Positions 53,674-62,405 of a stretch of 64,000 bases of DNA are shown in pieces. A program made the position numbers and the translations under genes. The notes beneath the pieces are model-generated. The model was not told the DNA's origin. It was given only the letters and a program-made list of their open reading frames with translations, and did not search any database. The stretch lies in NCBI RefSeq assembly GCF_002846395.1, contig NZ_PJMU01000001.1, positions 1,178,001 through 1,242,000 of the forward strand, read 5' to 3'. The stretch comes from Pontibacter ramchanderi (GTDB lineage Bacteria > Bacteroidota > Bacteroidia > Cytophagales > Hymenobacteraceae). How positions within the stretch are numbered: the stretch's first letter is position 1; each line of letters begins with the position of its first letter.

Positions 53674-54493
53674 GCAGGAAGAATTGTTTGAGCAGGAGGT
53701 AGAGGCGCTCATCAAGGAGATACACACCCAGTACGGATACGATTTCAGTGGCTACGCCCGGGCCTCGGTGTACCGTCGCATCAGGCGTTTTCTGGGGCAG
53801 AAGCACCTGCAGAGCATCGAAGAGCTGCGCAGGTTCCTGTTTACGGACAGCTTTTTCTTCGAGAATTTCCTGCAGGAGATTACCGTGAACGTGACGGAGA
53901 TGTTCCGCGACCCGACTTTCTACAAGTCGCTGCGCGAAAACGTGCTCCCGATCCTGTCCACTTACCCCTTTATCAAGGTATGGGACGCGGGCTGCTCTAC
54001 CGGCGAGGAGCTGTTCTCGCTGGCGATTTTGCTGGAGGAGGAAGGGTTGCTGGGCCGCACCAAGATCTACGCCACCGACATCAACCAAAAGGTGCTGCGG
54101 CAGGCCAAGGAAGGTATTTTCTCGGCATCGCACATGGCGGCCTATACCTCGGCCTATTACGCGGCAGGCGGTAAGCGCGATTTTGCAGAGTACTATACCA
54201 GCAACTACGGCAGCGTGAAATTTAACTCGTCGCTCGTCAGGAACGTGGTGTTTTACCCGCACAACCTGGCCACCGATAGTTCGTTCAACGAGTTTCACCT
54301 GATCGTGTGCCGCAACGTGCTTATCTACTTTAACCGGGCACTGCAGGAGCGGGTATACCACCTTTTCGATGAGAGCTTGGTTAGTTTGGGCTACCTGGGC
54401 CTGGGCAAGAAAGAAACGCTGGCCATGTCAGGCATCAGCGACAAGTATAGTTTTGTAGACAAGAACAACCGCATATACCGCAAAAACTCCTGA
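53663..54493 (+). CDS. cheR: CheR-type protein-glutamate O-methyltransferase
   Basis: 276 residues. CheR_N helices are at about 1-75 (YDFSGYARASVYRRIRRFLG). The SAM-binding methyltransferase core follows: VWDAGCSTGEELFSLAILLE, IYATDINQKVLRQAKEGIF and FHLIVCRNVLIYFNRALQE. It would methylate Glu residues of a receptor. It overlaps the hybrid kinase gene by 11 bp and shares its stop region with cheB (ATG overlap at 54493). No methyl-accepting chemotaxis receptor, CheA or CheW is present in the window, so the methylated partner is probably the kinase itself or an unlinked protein. Confidence 0.93.
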   Translation: MKPEQEELFEQEVEALIKEIHTQYGYDFSGYARASVYRRIRRFLGQKHLQSIEELRRFLFTDSFFFENFLQEITVNVTEMFRDPTFYKSLRENVLPILSTYPFIKVWDAGCSTGEELFSLAILLEEEGLLGRTKIYATDINQKVLRQAKEGIFSASHMAAYTSAYYAAGGKRDFAEYYTSNYGSVKFNSSLVRNVVFYPHNLATDSSFNEFHLIVCRNVLIYFNRALQERVYHLFDESLVSLGYLGLGKKETLAMSGISDKYSFVDKNNRIYRKNS

Positions 54494-55065
54494 TGCACGA
54501 CAATTCCAGACTGATCGTAATGGGTGGCTCCTGGGGCGGCATACAGGCGTCGATGCGCATTTTGCAGGGCTTGCCTGCCGACTATAGCATTCCGATAGTG
54601 CTGGTGCTGCACCGTTTGCGCAACCACGAGGGCAGTCTGCAGGAACTCTACAGCAAAAAGCTGTTGCTGCAGGCCGTGGAAATAGACGATAAAACGCCTC
54701 TGGAAAAAGGCCATGTGTACATTGCGCCTGCCAACTACCACGTGCTGCTCGAAAAAGACCATACCTTCTCGCTCGACGACTCAGAGCTGGAGAACTACTC
54801 CCGCCCTTCCATCGACGTGACCTTTGCCAGCGCAGCCGATGTTTTCGGGAAAAATACGGTGGGCATTTTACTTAGCGGCGCCAGTAAAGACGGAAGTTCA
54901 GGATTAAAGTATATATTTGAAAAAAAGGGCACTGCCATTGTGCAGGATCCCGACGAAGCGGAGATCACTACGATGCCGCTGGCAGCCATCAACAGCACAC
55001 CTGGCTGTAGTATCCTAAATGTCGAGCGCATACAAGCTTATTTGCTAACTTTACATGGACACTGA
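54493..55065 (+). CDS. cheB: CheB-type protein-glutamate methylesterase without receiver domain
   Basis: 190 residues, the catalytic domain only. The triad is visible: Ser in MGGSWGGIQ, His in VLVLHRLRNHEG and Asp in LLSGASKDGSSG. It contains HVYIAPANYHVLLE, standard for CheB. The N-terminal receiver of chemotactic CheB is absent, so activity is not controlled by its own phosphorylation; the receivers of the neighbouring kinases may take that role. It overlaps cheR at its start and the REC-kinase gene by 11 bp at its end. Confidence 0.92.
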   Translation: MHDNSRLIVMGGSWGGIQASMRILQGLPADYSIPIVLVLHRLRNHEGSLQELYSKKLLLQAVEIDDKTPLEKGHVYIAPANYHVLLEKDHTFSLDDSELENYSRPSIDVTFASAADVFGKNTVGILLSGASKDGSSGLKYIFEKKGTAIVQDPDEAEITTMPLAAINSTPGCSILNVERIQAYLLTLHGH

Positions 55066-56260
55066 CCACGACACCTTACCTATTACGACCTTGCCTACAC
55101 CTACCCAACCGGTAAAGATTCTGCTCGTGGACGACAGGGAAGAAAACCTTGTCAGCCTGGCTAGCCTGCTATCGGAAGATGGCGACAATACCGACTACCT
55201 GTTTGCCAACTCAGGTGAGGAAGCCCTGAAAGTGGCGCTTCAGGAAGAGATAGCGCTGATCCTGCTGGACGTGCAGATGCCCGGCATGAACGGCTACGAA
55301 GTAGCCCGCTATCTGCGCGATATCTCCAAAACGCGGGATATCCCGATCATCTTCGTCACAGCCATCCACCAACAGGATGTGCATGTGATCGAGGGATTTG
55401 AGGCAGGCGCCATGGACTTCCTGTTCAAACCGCTTCACCCAGTCATCACCAAAGCCAAGGTAAGTGCTTTTGTGCGCTTCTACCTGCAGAAGAAGGAAAT
55501 CGAACGAGCCCACAAGCGCACCCAGGAAATCAACCGCGAACTGGAAGAGCGTGTGAACGCCCGCACGGCCGAGCTCACCCGCGTAAACAAAGACCTGGAC
55601 AACTTCGTCTATACCGCCTCGCACGACCTCAAAGCCCCGATCAACAACATCGAGGGACTGGCCATCGCACTGAAGGAAGTACTCGATAGCCCGGAACCAG
55701 ACCGCGACGAGCTGAACATCATCATGGCCATGATCCAGGATGCCATCAGCCGATTTAAACATACCCTGATGGACCTGACGGAAGTGGCCAAGCTGCAGCA
55801 CCAGGATGAAACAGCGGCTGAGAGTGTCCGCTTTGAGGAGCTGATCGATGACATCACCCTTAATATTCAGGACCTGATCTTCAAATACGACGCCACGATA
55901 GATACTGATTTCTCGGCAGCACCTGAGATGGTCTTCTCGCGCAAGAATCTGCGCAGCATTGTTTACAACCTGGTGTCGAATGCCATCAAGTACAGCTCGC
56001 CGGAGCGTAAGCCTATTATTGAGGTAAGCACTTACCGGGAGGATGCCTATACCGTATTCCGGGTGAAGGACAACGGGCTGGGCTTGAAGTCAGAGGACCG
56101 CGACAAGGTGTTTGATATGTTCAAGCGCCTGCACGCCCATGTAGAGGGAACCGGTGTGGGACTGGCCATTGTGAAGCGAATTGTGGAGAATTGCGACGGC
56201 AGAATAGAATGCGACAGCGAACAGGGCAAGGGCTCTGAGTTCAGGGTGTACCTGAAATAA
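55055..56260 (+). CDS. Response regulator-histidine kinase hybrid (REC-HisKA-HATPase)
   Basis: 401 residues. The N-terminal receiver (about 20-140) has the phospho-accepting Asp in LILLDVQMPGMNGYEV and opens ILLVDDREENLVSL. A coiled linker follows (RELEERVNARTAELTRVNKD). HisKA has the acceptor His in YTASHDLKAPINNIEG, and the HATPase domain shows NAIKYSSPERKP and GTGVGLAIVKRIVENCDGR. There is no membrane segment. It likely receives phosphate from the large hybrid kinase of the same operon. Overlap with cheB is 11 bp, so the four genes are translationally coupled. Confidence 0.93.
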   Translation: MDTDHDTLPITTLPTPTQPVKILLVDDREENLVSLASLLSEDGDNTDYLFANSGEEALKVALQEEIALILLDVQMPGMNGYEVARYLRDISKTRDIPIIFVTAIHQQDVHVIEGFEAGAMDFLFKPLHPVITKAKVSAFVRFYLQKKEIERAHKRTQEINRELEERVNARTAELTRVNKDLDNFVYTASHDLKAPINNIEGLAIALKEVLDSPEPDRDELNIIMAMIQDAISRFKHTLMDLTEVAKLQHQDETAAESVRFEELIDDITLNIQDLIFKYDATIDTDFSAAPEMVFSRKNLRSIVYNLVSNAIKYSSPERKPIIEVSTYREDAYTVFRVKDNGLGLKSEDRDKVFDMFKRLHAHVEGTGVGLAIVKRIVENCDGRIECDSEQGKGSEFRVYLK

Positions 56261-56302
56261 AAAACTGGTATACCTTAGCTGGAATTATACTTTTAGATCT
56301 GG

Positions 56303-56329
56303 AAGGGGCGTCATAATGGCGCCCTTTTT
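56303..56329 (+). terminator. Intrinsic terminator after the signalling operon
   Basis: AAGGGGCG and CGCCCTTTTT form a short GC stem around TCATAATGG, followed by TTTTTG, 43 bp after the last stop. Confidence 0.75.
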
Positions 56330-56526
56330 GTTTCTCCATAAAAGCCAGGAACAGGTATAAGCCGCTGTAACGTCGGTTGCTGTTCATGAGCTGATTTGTT
56401 GTGCGGTCAGACGATGCGCTATACCTGTTGTATAAACCCCAAACAGAAGCTTCCGTTAAAGAACAGGAATTTATACCTGCGTGCCGCTGCGGCTACTACA
56501 CAGGTATAGCAAACCAACATTCCTGT

Positions 56527-57714
56527 ATGGCAAAAGAAGTTACCAACTGGTCAGGCAGTCTGTGTTTTACCCCAAAGCAGCTGCTATACCCCAAAAACGA
56601 AAAGGAAATAGCCAAAGCCGTCGCAAAATCGGCCAAAGAGGGGCGCAGTGTGCGCGTGACTGGCGCCCAGCACTCCTCCTCCCCCCTCATCGAAACGCAG
56701 GGCACCCTGATCTCACTCGACAAACTGCAGGGACTGGTCTCGCATGACAAAGAGGCAAACGAAGCCACTATTTACGCCGGCATGAAGGTGCACGACGCCG
56801 GGCAGGCGCTTTACAAGGTAGGGCTGGCCATGCACAACACCGGCGACGTGGACGTGCAGAATGTATCGGGAGCCATCGGCACAGGCACACACGGCACAGG
56901 CAAAAAACTGCAGAACCTGTCTACCATGCTCATCGGGGCCAGGCTCATCACTGCGTCCGGCGATATCATTGAAAAGCACATCGAAGACGATCCGGACTTT
57001 ATACGGGCACTGCGCACGTCCATGGGTATGCTGGGCATATTCTCCCAGATCAGGCTGAAGCTGGAGCCGGCTTTCAAACTGCATCGGCGCGAGTGGTGCA
57101 CCCATATTGAGAACTGCCTGGAGCACCTCGACGAACTGGCCGAAAGCAACCGTAACTTTGACTTCTACTGGTACCCCCGCTCCGACATGGCCAAGATCCG
57201 CACGCTGAACAAACCCGGAGACGAAACAGCCGACCTGCCCTACGCCACCTGCGTGAAAGAAGAGGAAGGCTGGAGCCACGAGATTCTGCCACGCAAGCGC
57301 ACCCTGAAGTTCGACGAGATGGAGTATGCCCTGCCTGCTGAGAACGGCCCGGCCTGTTTTGAGGCTGTGCGCAAGCGCGTGAAGGAAAAGCATCGCAAAG
57401 AAGTGGCCTGGCGCGTGCTCTATCGCACCATTGCGCCCGACGATGCCTACCTTAGCCCCTACCCGACCGACTCCGTCACCATTTCGCTCCACCACAATGC
57501 GGGGCTTCCCTTCTGGGATTATTTCAAAGACATCGAGCCGATCTTTCTGGAGCATGGTGGCCGTCCGCATTGGGGCAAGAAGCACACGCTCACAGCCAAA
57601 GAACTACGCCCGCTATACCCTGAATTTGACACGTTTTTGAAGGTGCGCGAAGAAATGGACCCGCATGGCGTATTCCTGACGCCCTACATGCGCCGCCTTA
57701 TGGGCATTGACTAA
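56527..57714 (+). CDS. FAD-linked sugar-lactone oxidase (D-arabinono-1,4-lactone/L-gulonolactone oxidase type)
   Basis: About 395 residues from ATG 56527 (MAKEVTNWSG); the frame opens earlier at 56401, in a region with repeated AGGTATA motifs. The FAD-binding PCMH-type domain is at about 15-190 (EIAKAVAKSAKEGRSVRVTG, then AQHSSSPLIET, and GTGTHGTGKKLQNLSTM at the FAD pyrophosphate loop). The ALO substrate domain follows to the end, with EHGGRPHWGKKH and LYPEFDTFLKVREEMDPHGVF, diagnostic of the aldonolactone oxidase family. It oxidises a sugar lactone or alditol using oxygen; the substrate is uncertain. No signal peptide. Confidence 0.89.
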   Translation: MAKEVTNWSGSLCFTPKQLLYPKNEKEIAKAVAKSAKEGRSVRVTGAQHSSSPLIETQGTLISLDKLQGLVSHDKEANEATIYAGMKVHDAGQALYKVGLAMHNTGDVDVQNVSGAIGTGTHGTGKKLQNLSTMLIGARLITASGDIIEKHIEDDPDFIRALRTSMGMLGIFSQIRLKLEPAFKLHRREWCTHIENCLEHLDELAESNRNFDFYWYPRSDMAKIRTLNKPGDETADLPYATCVKEEEGWSHEILPRKRTLKFDEMEYALPAENGPACFEAVRKRVKEKHRKEVAWRVLYRTIAPDDAYLSPYPTDSVTISLHHNAGLPFWDYFKDIEPIFLEHGGRPHWGKKHTLTAKELRPLYPEFDTFLKVREEMDPHGVFLTPYMRRLMGID

Positions 57715-57738
57715 ACCAGCGAAAGAGAAACATCTGAC

Positions 57739-58119
57739 ATGAAACCACAAAAAATAGGCAGCAAGCAATGGGTGATTCCGGGTGGCCATATTCCCTTTGG
57801 CACCAACGGCAAAGAGCCCGAATTCACAAGTCACGACCGGCTCAGCATCCTGAACACCTCAGGCAAAGAGGCCGATATTGAACTCACCATCTATTACCAG
57901 GACCGAGACCCCGACGGCCCCTACCCCATTTGTGTGGAGGCGCAGCGCATGAAGGAAGTGCGCTTCAACGACCTGATCGACCCGCTGGCTATACCGCTGG
58001 ACACACCCTACGCCTGCGTGCTGCATTCGAGTGTGCCGGTGGTGGTGCAGTTCAGCCGGCAGGATACCCGGCAATCGGCCAACGCTATTGCCACCACCAT
58101 GGCCTTTCCTGTCGCCTAA
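57739..58119 (+). CDS. ASRT family protein (sensory rhodopsin transducer-like)
   Basis: 126-residue soluble beta-rich protein matching the Anabaena sensory rhodopsin transducer family. Motifs are KQWVIPGGHIPFGTNGKEPE, FTSHDRLSILNTSG, RFNDLIDPLAIPLDTPYACV and SSVPVVVQFSRQDTRQS. In Anabaena the homologue binds sensory rhodopsin; in most other bacteria the family occurs without rhodopsin and may bind a small molecule or sugar. No rhodopsin gene is in the window. It lies 24 bp after the FAD-linked oxidase and 18 bp before the DUF2721 gene, so these three may be co-transcribed. Confidence 0.87.
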   Translation: MKPQKIGSKQWVIPGGHIPFGTNGKEPEFTSHDRLSILNTSGKEADIELTIYYQDRDPDGPYPICVEAQRMKEVRFNDLIDPLAIPLDTPYACVLHSSVPVVVQFSRQDTRQSANAIATTMAFPVA

Positions 58120-58137
58120 GCAAGGTATAGCAAACCC

Positions 58138-58617
58138 ATGGACAACCTCTCCTCTGCCCTAACGATCCTTTCGGCCATGATCACCCCGGCCATTCTGATC
58201 ATGGCCAGTGGCTCGCTCATACTCACAACATCGCAGCGGCTAAGTCGCAGCATGGAGCGGGTGCGCAAACTGAACGAACTCTACAGAACCCTAACCAGCA
58301 AGGAAGAACTTACCCAGGCTGACCTGGGAGAGAAGGCTTTTCTGCTGGAGTTGCTCATGCGGGCCACCCGCCGTTGCCGATTGCTGCAACGCGCCATGAC
58401 GAGCCTCTACCTGACCCTCGGTGTTTTTGTGGCTACCAGCATCGCCATTGCCCTGCTGGACGTCTTGAATTTGCCCTACGCCTGGGCCGTAACGTTGCTG
58501 AGCCTGATCGGAGCCGGCTTTCTGTTCTATGCCAGCCTGCTGCTGATCGTGGAGTCCAGGATTGCGCTGCAGGCTGTGGATCGGGAAATGGATTGGGTGA
58601 TGCGGGTGAGTAAGTGA
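58138..58617 (+). CDS. DUF2721 family membrane protein
   Basis: 159 residues with three hydrophobic segments: about 9-30 (ILSAMITPAILIMASGSLIL), 95-118 and 122-142. A charged helix after the first segment, SQRLSRSMERVRKLNELYRT, is the conserved core of DUF2721. No enzyme motif. It follows the ASRT-like gene closely. Function unknown. Confidence 0.87.
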   Translation: MDNLSSALTILSAMITPAILIMASGSLILTTSQRLSRSMERVRKLNELYRTLTSKEELTQADLGEKAFLLELLMRATRRCRLLQRAMTSLYLTLGVFVATSIAIALLDVLNLPYAWAVTLLSLIGAGFLFYASLLLIVESRIALQAVDREMDWVMRVSK

Positions 58618-58676
58618 GGTAATGGCGCTGGTGTCATGGCGCGCTACAGGTATTGTGAAGTCTCTGGCCCAAGTAA

Positions 58677-58715
58677 CCTATACCTATACCTATACCTATA
58701 CCTATACCTATACCT
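58677..58715 (+). repeat. Tandem hexamer tract (CCTATA)x6.5
   Basis: A perfect 39-bp tandem repeat of CCTATA. Each junction recreates CTATACCT, the octamer scattered over the whole window, giving six overlapping copies. Confidence 0.97.
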
Positions 58716-58785
58716 GGCGTAGCTTCTGCATTCCTGCACTCTAAGCCCGTTTTGTTCCATTGCTTCGCCTGTGCGGCGGGCACTC

Positions 58786-59095
58786 ACTTTTTTCCTTGAT
58801 GAAAAAATCGAGGGCCCCTACCCCACTCGCTGACCGCTCAAACAAAAAATCGTCGCTGGTGCACCTGGCTCAAGTTATCTGTTCCATAGCTGGAAGGGCA
58901 AATTAGTCCTGCTATACCTGCAAGTGTTTTTTGCTACAGCGCCTAAACCCATCGTATGGTAGTTACAGCATAGTCCCTCTTGGGGATAGGGGCTCTCGAC
59001 AAAGAAAGGGGCAGGGTATGACAATCGTGCACGGCTTCCTCCCCTGTTTTTAGGGGAGGGCGGGGTGACCCATTTGCTGCGAAAATCCTGATTCA
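58786..59095 (-). repeat. Composite dispersed repeat, copy 2 (inverted relative to copy 1)
   Basis: On the minus strand, in the same order as at 31.2-31.65 kb: TGAATCAGGATTTT (59095-59082), CAGGTATAGCAGGACTAA-like block (58920-58898), GCCAGGTGC (58869-58861), GTTTGAGCGGTCAGCGAGT (58843-58825), GGGGTAGGGGCCCTC (58824-58810) and TTTTCATCAAGGAAAAAAGT (58805-58786). The last four blocks are exact matches. Confidence 0.88.
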
Positions 59096-59156
59096 GACAA
59101 AAAAGGCAACAGTGCAACTTCGAGCATTAACAAACCATCCTAGACGTAAACACAGA

Positions 59157-59190
59157 AAAAAAGCCCTCCCCTATTTCTAAGGAAGGGCTG
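59157..59190 (-). terminator. Intrinsic terminator after pepD
   Basis: On the minus strand AGCCCTTCC pairs with GGGGAGGGCT, followed by a T run, about 30 bp past the dipeptidase stop. Confidence 0.78.
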
Positions 59191-59218
59191 ATTATCTTGT
59201 TAAGCGACATTCAGGGAA

Positions 59219-60682
59219 TTATGCTTTTGCCGGTATCCGCTCCAGGGTATCGAGCAGGAAATCCCAGTATTTCTGAACGGAACTGATCTGCACTTTTTCG
59301 TCCGGGGAGTGGGCACCGCGGATGTTCGGACCAAAGGAGATCATCTCCATTTCCGGGTAATTGGCCCCGATGATGCCGCACTCCAAGCCGGCGTGGCAGG
59401 CGTTCACGTGGGCTTCTCCGTTATACTTTTCTTTGTAAAGGTCGCTCATGAGCTGCACAATGCCAGCACCCGGACGAGGCATCCAGCCCGGATATGAGCC
59501 ACTTAGACTTACCGAGGCACCAGCCAGCTCTAGCGCGCTCTGAATAGCCGCCGCCAGGTCCATTTTCTCGCTGTCCACGGAGCTGCGGGTGAGGCACTGT
59601 ACGGTCAGTTTGCCGTCCTGTACCAGCACACGGGCCACGTTATTGGAGGTCTGCACCAAATGCGCTATATCCGGGCTCATGCGGTATACGCCGTTGTGGC
59701 AGGCATAAAGCGCACGAAGCAGCTTAGCCTGATAATCGGCTGGCAGCACCTGCTGCGGTGCTTCAACCTGCTCTACCGTAACTGTTAAGTTCGGATCGGT
59801 TGTAGCGTGCTCGTTCTTCAGGATAGCGGTCAGTTCTTTCGCAAAATTTTCGAAGGCAGTAGCCTCACCAGCAGGTATAGCCACCACGGCCACCGACTCA
59901 CGCGGAATGGCATTGCGAAGGCTTCCACCGTCAATCGAGCCGATGCGTAGCCCGGCCTTTTCAGCAGCTTGGTGCAGCAAGCGGTTCATCAGTTTATTCG
60001 CATTCCCGCGACCCAGGTAAATGTCCATACCAGAGTGGCCACCGGTCAGGCCTTTGATGCTTATCTTATAACCTTTGTAGTCCCCGCTTATACCTTCGGG
60101 CTGGTAGCTGCCGCTGGCGTTAATGTCTACACCGCCGGCGCAACCGATGGTCAGCTCGGTATCGTCTTCGGTGTCGAGGTTGAGCATGATCTCCGCCTCC
60201 AGCATACCGCCTTTCAGACCGAGGGCACCGGTCATACCTGTTTCTTCGTCCACTGTAAACAGCGCCTCGATAGCCGGGTGTGCAATGTCCTTCGAAGCTA
60301 ACAAGGTCATGATCGTGGCTACACCAATTCCGTTGTCAGCGCCCAGTGTTGTGCCGCGTGCTTTCACCCAGTCACCGTCCACATACATGTCGATGCCCTG
60401 CGTGTCGAAGTCGAAATCGGTGTCGGCGTTTTTCTGGTGCACCATGTCCACGTGGCTCTGGATCAATACCGTCTTGCGGTCTTCCATACCTGCAGTAGCA
60501 GGCTTCTTGATGATGACGTTGCCGATCTCGTCCTGTATGGTTTCAAGGCCGAGCTTCTGGCCAAATTCCATCATAAAGGCGACTACGCGCTCTTCTTTTT
60601 TAGAAGGACGCGGAACGGCGTTCAGATCAGCAAAATTATTCCAGAGGGCTTTCGGTTCGAGTGCTCTTACTTCGGTGCTCAT
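59219..60682 (-). CDS. pepD: Aminoacyl-histidine dipeptidase (Xaa-His dipeptidase)
   Basis: 487 residues, the normal PepD length. M20-family cytosolic dinuclear metallopeptidase that splits dipeptides such as carnosine. Metal-site segments: LIQSHVDMVHQK, GADNGIGVA, VDEETGMTGA with the Glu-Glu pair, LNLDTED, and the C-terminal His in CHAGLECGII. The dimerisation-domain signature LTGGHSGMDIYLGRGNANKL is also present. The start at 60682 (MSTEVRALEPKALWNNFADL) matches PepD. Monocistronic, with its own terminator, and divergent from the PAP2 gene. Confidence 0.94.
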   Translation of the reverse strand: MSTEVRALEPKALWNNFADLNAVPRPSKKEERVVAFMMEFGQKLGLETIQDEIGNVIIKKPATAGMEDRKTVLIQSHVDMVHQKNADTDFDFDTQGIDMYVDGDWVKARGTTLGADNGIGVATIMTLLASKDIAHPAIEALFTVDEETGMTGALGLKGGMLEAEIMLNLDTEDDTELTIGCAGGVDINASGSYQPEGISGDYKGYKISIKGLTGGHSGMDIYLGRGNANKLMNRLLHQAAEKAGLRIGSIDGGSLRNAIPRESVAVVAIPAGEATAFENFAKELTAILKNEHATTDPNLTVTVEQVEAPQQVLPADYQAKLLRALYACHNGVYRMSPDIAHLVQTSNNVARVLVQDGKLTVQCLTRSSVDSEKMDLAAAIQSALELAGASVSLSGSYPGWMPRPGAGIVQLMSDLYKEKYNGEAHVNACHAGLECGIIGANYPEMEMISFGPNIRGAHSPDEKVQISSVQKYWDFLLDTLERIPAKA

Positions 60683-60852
60683 GTATGGTTTTCTATTTTT
60701 TTGATTGAAATGCTAGTGTATACCTGTATGTAGGCGTACAAATTAGTTGGCGCTAAGGTAATTTAATTTTTTTTCAAACCCTTGCGTCTTTCCCCCCGCC
60801 TCGCAGTCATCCTGATGAATTAGAAACTAAAACACTAATAACAATTCATCAT

Positions 60853-61878
60853 ATGGAACCGATCTATCAATTCGCAACACCACAGTCTATCGAAAACCAA
60901 AAAGCCGAACAGCAGAAACGAGCTGCTACGCGGCAAGTAAATACAGGCAAGTGCTGCGAAGCGGCAGAGGCCCAAAAAGTCAACTCCTCTTCTACCCTGC
61001 TTGCCCTTTCCTTTGTTTTACTGACCAGCTTGTTTGCCAACTTCGCAGCTAACGCGCAAACGGCTATGGTTTTGCATAGCAACAACAGCAAAACTTCTAA
61101 GGAAAATAAAGCTGATGTAGCCATTCGCTCCCTGGATGACATCACCTTCCCCGAAGCGGACTTTAAGCGTGGGGCTTACCTGAAGTTGCGCACGGTATAC
61201 GTGGATGTGCCGGTGAGCAAGTTTAAGCTGAAACCTTTCCCGGCTAACAGCTCTGCCGAAACCCGCGCTGAACTCGACTTCCTGCTGCATTTGCAGAAGA
61301 CCCGCAATGCTGAGGCTATTAACCGCACCGAAACCATGGCCAACATTTACTTCGATCCACTGACCACCAACCCTGCAGATGCAGACTATACCCGCAACAT
61401 CAACAGCCTGTTCTATATCGGCCGTGATTTGGGTCCGTGGTTCAATGCAGAAAACCTGCCCGTTACTGCACAAGTGCTGCAAAATGTGATTCAGGACGCC
61501 ACTTATTATATCTTCTCACTCAAAGCTGATTTCAATCGCCCGCGTCCGTACCAGCTCGATGCCCGTCTGGAAAATCTGGAGGCACCGGGCCACGCCTCCT
61601 ACCCTAGCGGACACTCTTCTACCTCCCATGTACACGCCTACATCCTGAGCCACATTTTCCCGGAATATAAAGATCATTTCATGGGAGTAGCCAGCGATAT
61701 GGCCTTTTCACGCGAGACCCGCGGTGTGCATTACCCAAGCGACTCGGAAGCAGGTAAGGAGTTTGCCCGCCAGTTTGTGGAAGAGCTGATGAAGAGCCAA
61801 AAATTCCGCACGGATCTGGAAGCCATGAAAGCTGAGATCGTGCAGGCAAGAGCTGGAAATCAGCTCTCTGAAAAGTAA
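60853..61878 (+). CDS. PAP2 / class A acid phosphatase, exported, with unusually long N-terminus
   Basis: 341 residues. The phosphatase motifs are complete: KADFNRPRP, YPSGHSSTSHVHA and SRETRGVHYPSDSEAG with the catalytic His. The domain spans about 95-320 and hydrolyses phosphomonoesters in the periplasm. The hydrophobic export segment (SSSTLLALSFVLLTSLFANF, cleaved after NAQ) begins only at about residue 46. It is preceded by a charged Gln/Lys/Glu-rich stretch with a CC pair. No later start codon would keep the signal, so this is either an extended signal region or an anchor. Confidence 0.87.
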   Translation: MEPIYQFATPQSIENQKAEQQKRAATRQVNTGKCCEAAEAQKVNSSSTLLALSFVLLTSLFANFAANAQTAMVLHSNNSKTSKENKADVAIRSLDDITFPEADFKRGAYLKLRTVYVDVPVSKFKLKPFPANSSAETRAELDFLLHLQKTRNAEAINRTETMANIYFDPLTTNPADADYTRNINSLFYIGRDLGPWFNAENLPVTAQVLQNVIQDATYYIFSLKADFNRPRPYQLDARLENLEAPGHASYPSGHSSTSHVHAYILSHIFPEYKDHFMGVASDMAFSRETRGVHYPSDSEAGKEFARQFVEELMKSQKFRTDLEAMKAEIVQARAGNQLSEK

Positions 61879-61975
61879 AAATGGTCAGGCTAAAGGGCTG
61901 GTAAATATTTTAGGCCCAGACTAGCAGGAGAGAACAAAACCTGTCGTACTATTGCAGCCTAAAATTTAGAGAATA

Positions 61976-62401
61976 ATGGAATCTTGGTTAGGATATGCAC
62001 TGGTTGCCATGCTCACAGGGGGCGTGGCAATGGTGTTTGCGAAGATGGGAATGAATAACAACGCCAATGAACACCTGGCTTTGGTTATACGCACAGGGGT
62101 GTTGTTTATGATGGTGCTGGGCCACGCCCTCTACGCAGGTGGCCTCAAGACAGCCAGGCTGATCGACAACAAAACGCTGACTTGGTTTATACTGGCGGGC
62201 GCCTGCACAGCCGTCTACTGGATTCTCTATTTCAAAGCCATTAAAACAGCCGATGTGTCGGTGGTGGCCACGATAGACCGGGCAGGTATACTCGTCACGG
62301 TGGGCCTCTCCTACTTTCTGCTGAACGAGCCGCTCACGCCGCGCCTGCTGCTGGGTATGGGCGTGATCTTGTGCGGTACGCTTATACTTATCTGGAAATA
62401 G
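61976..62401 (+). CDS. EamA family half-size transporter
   Basis: 141-residue membrane protein with four to five hydrophobic segments (about 5-20, 31-50, 66-88, 96-112, 118-138), equal to one EamA repeat. The typical repeat core is WFILAGACTAVYWILYFKAI, then KTADVSVVATIDRAGILVTV and a closing FLLNEPLTPRLLLGMGVILC. Full-size drug/metabolite exporters carry two repeats, so this one must dimerise. Substrate unknown. It overlaps nothing but lies 4 bp before the acetyltransferase gene, so both are co-transcribed. Confidence 0.88.
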   Translation: MESWLGYALVAMLTGGVAMVFAKMGMNNNANEHLALVIRTGVLFMMVLGHALYAGGLKTARLIDNKTLTWFILAGACTAVYWILYFKAIKTADVSVVATIDRAGILVTVGLSYFLLNEPLTPRLLLGMGVILCGTLILIWK

Positions 62402-62405
62402 ACAG

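Larger units (their letters stand above)
58618..59218. other. Repeat-rich intergenic region without a gene
   Basis: 600 bp between convergent genes. It holds a CCTATA hexamer tract, copy 2 of the composite repeat, short GC palindromes (CCTCCCC...GGGGAGG at 59039-59060) and the terminator of the minus-strand dipeptidase. No credible gene. Confidence 0.8.

Noticed and set aside
58677-58715. A CRISPR array or telomere-like repeat
   Set aside because: Units are only 6 bp with no spacers and no cas genes; it is a simple tandem repeat.
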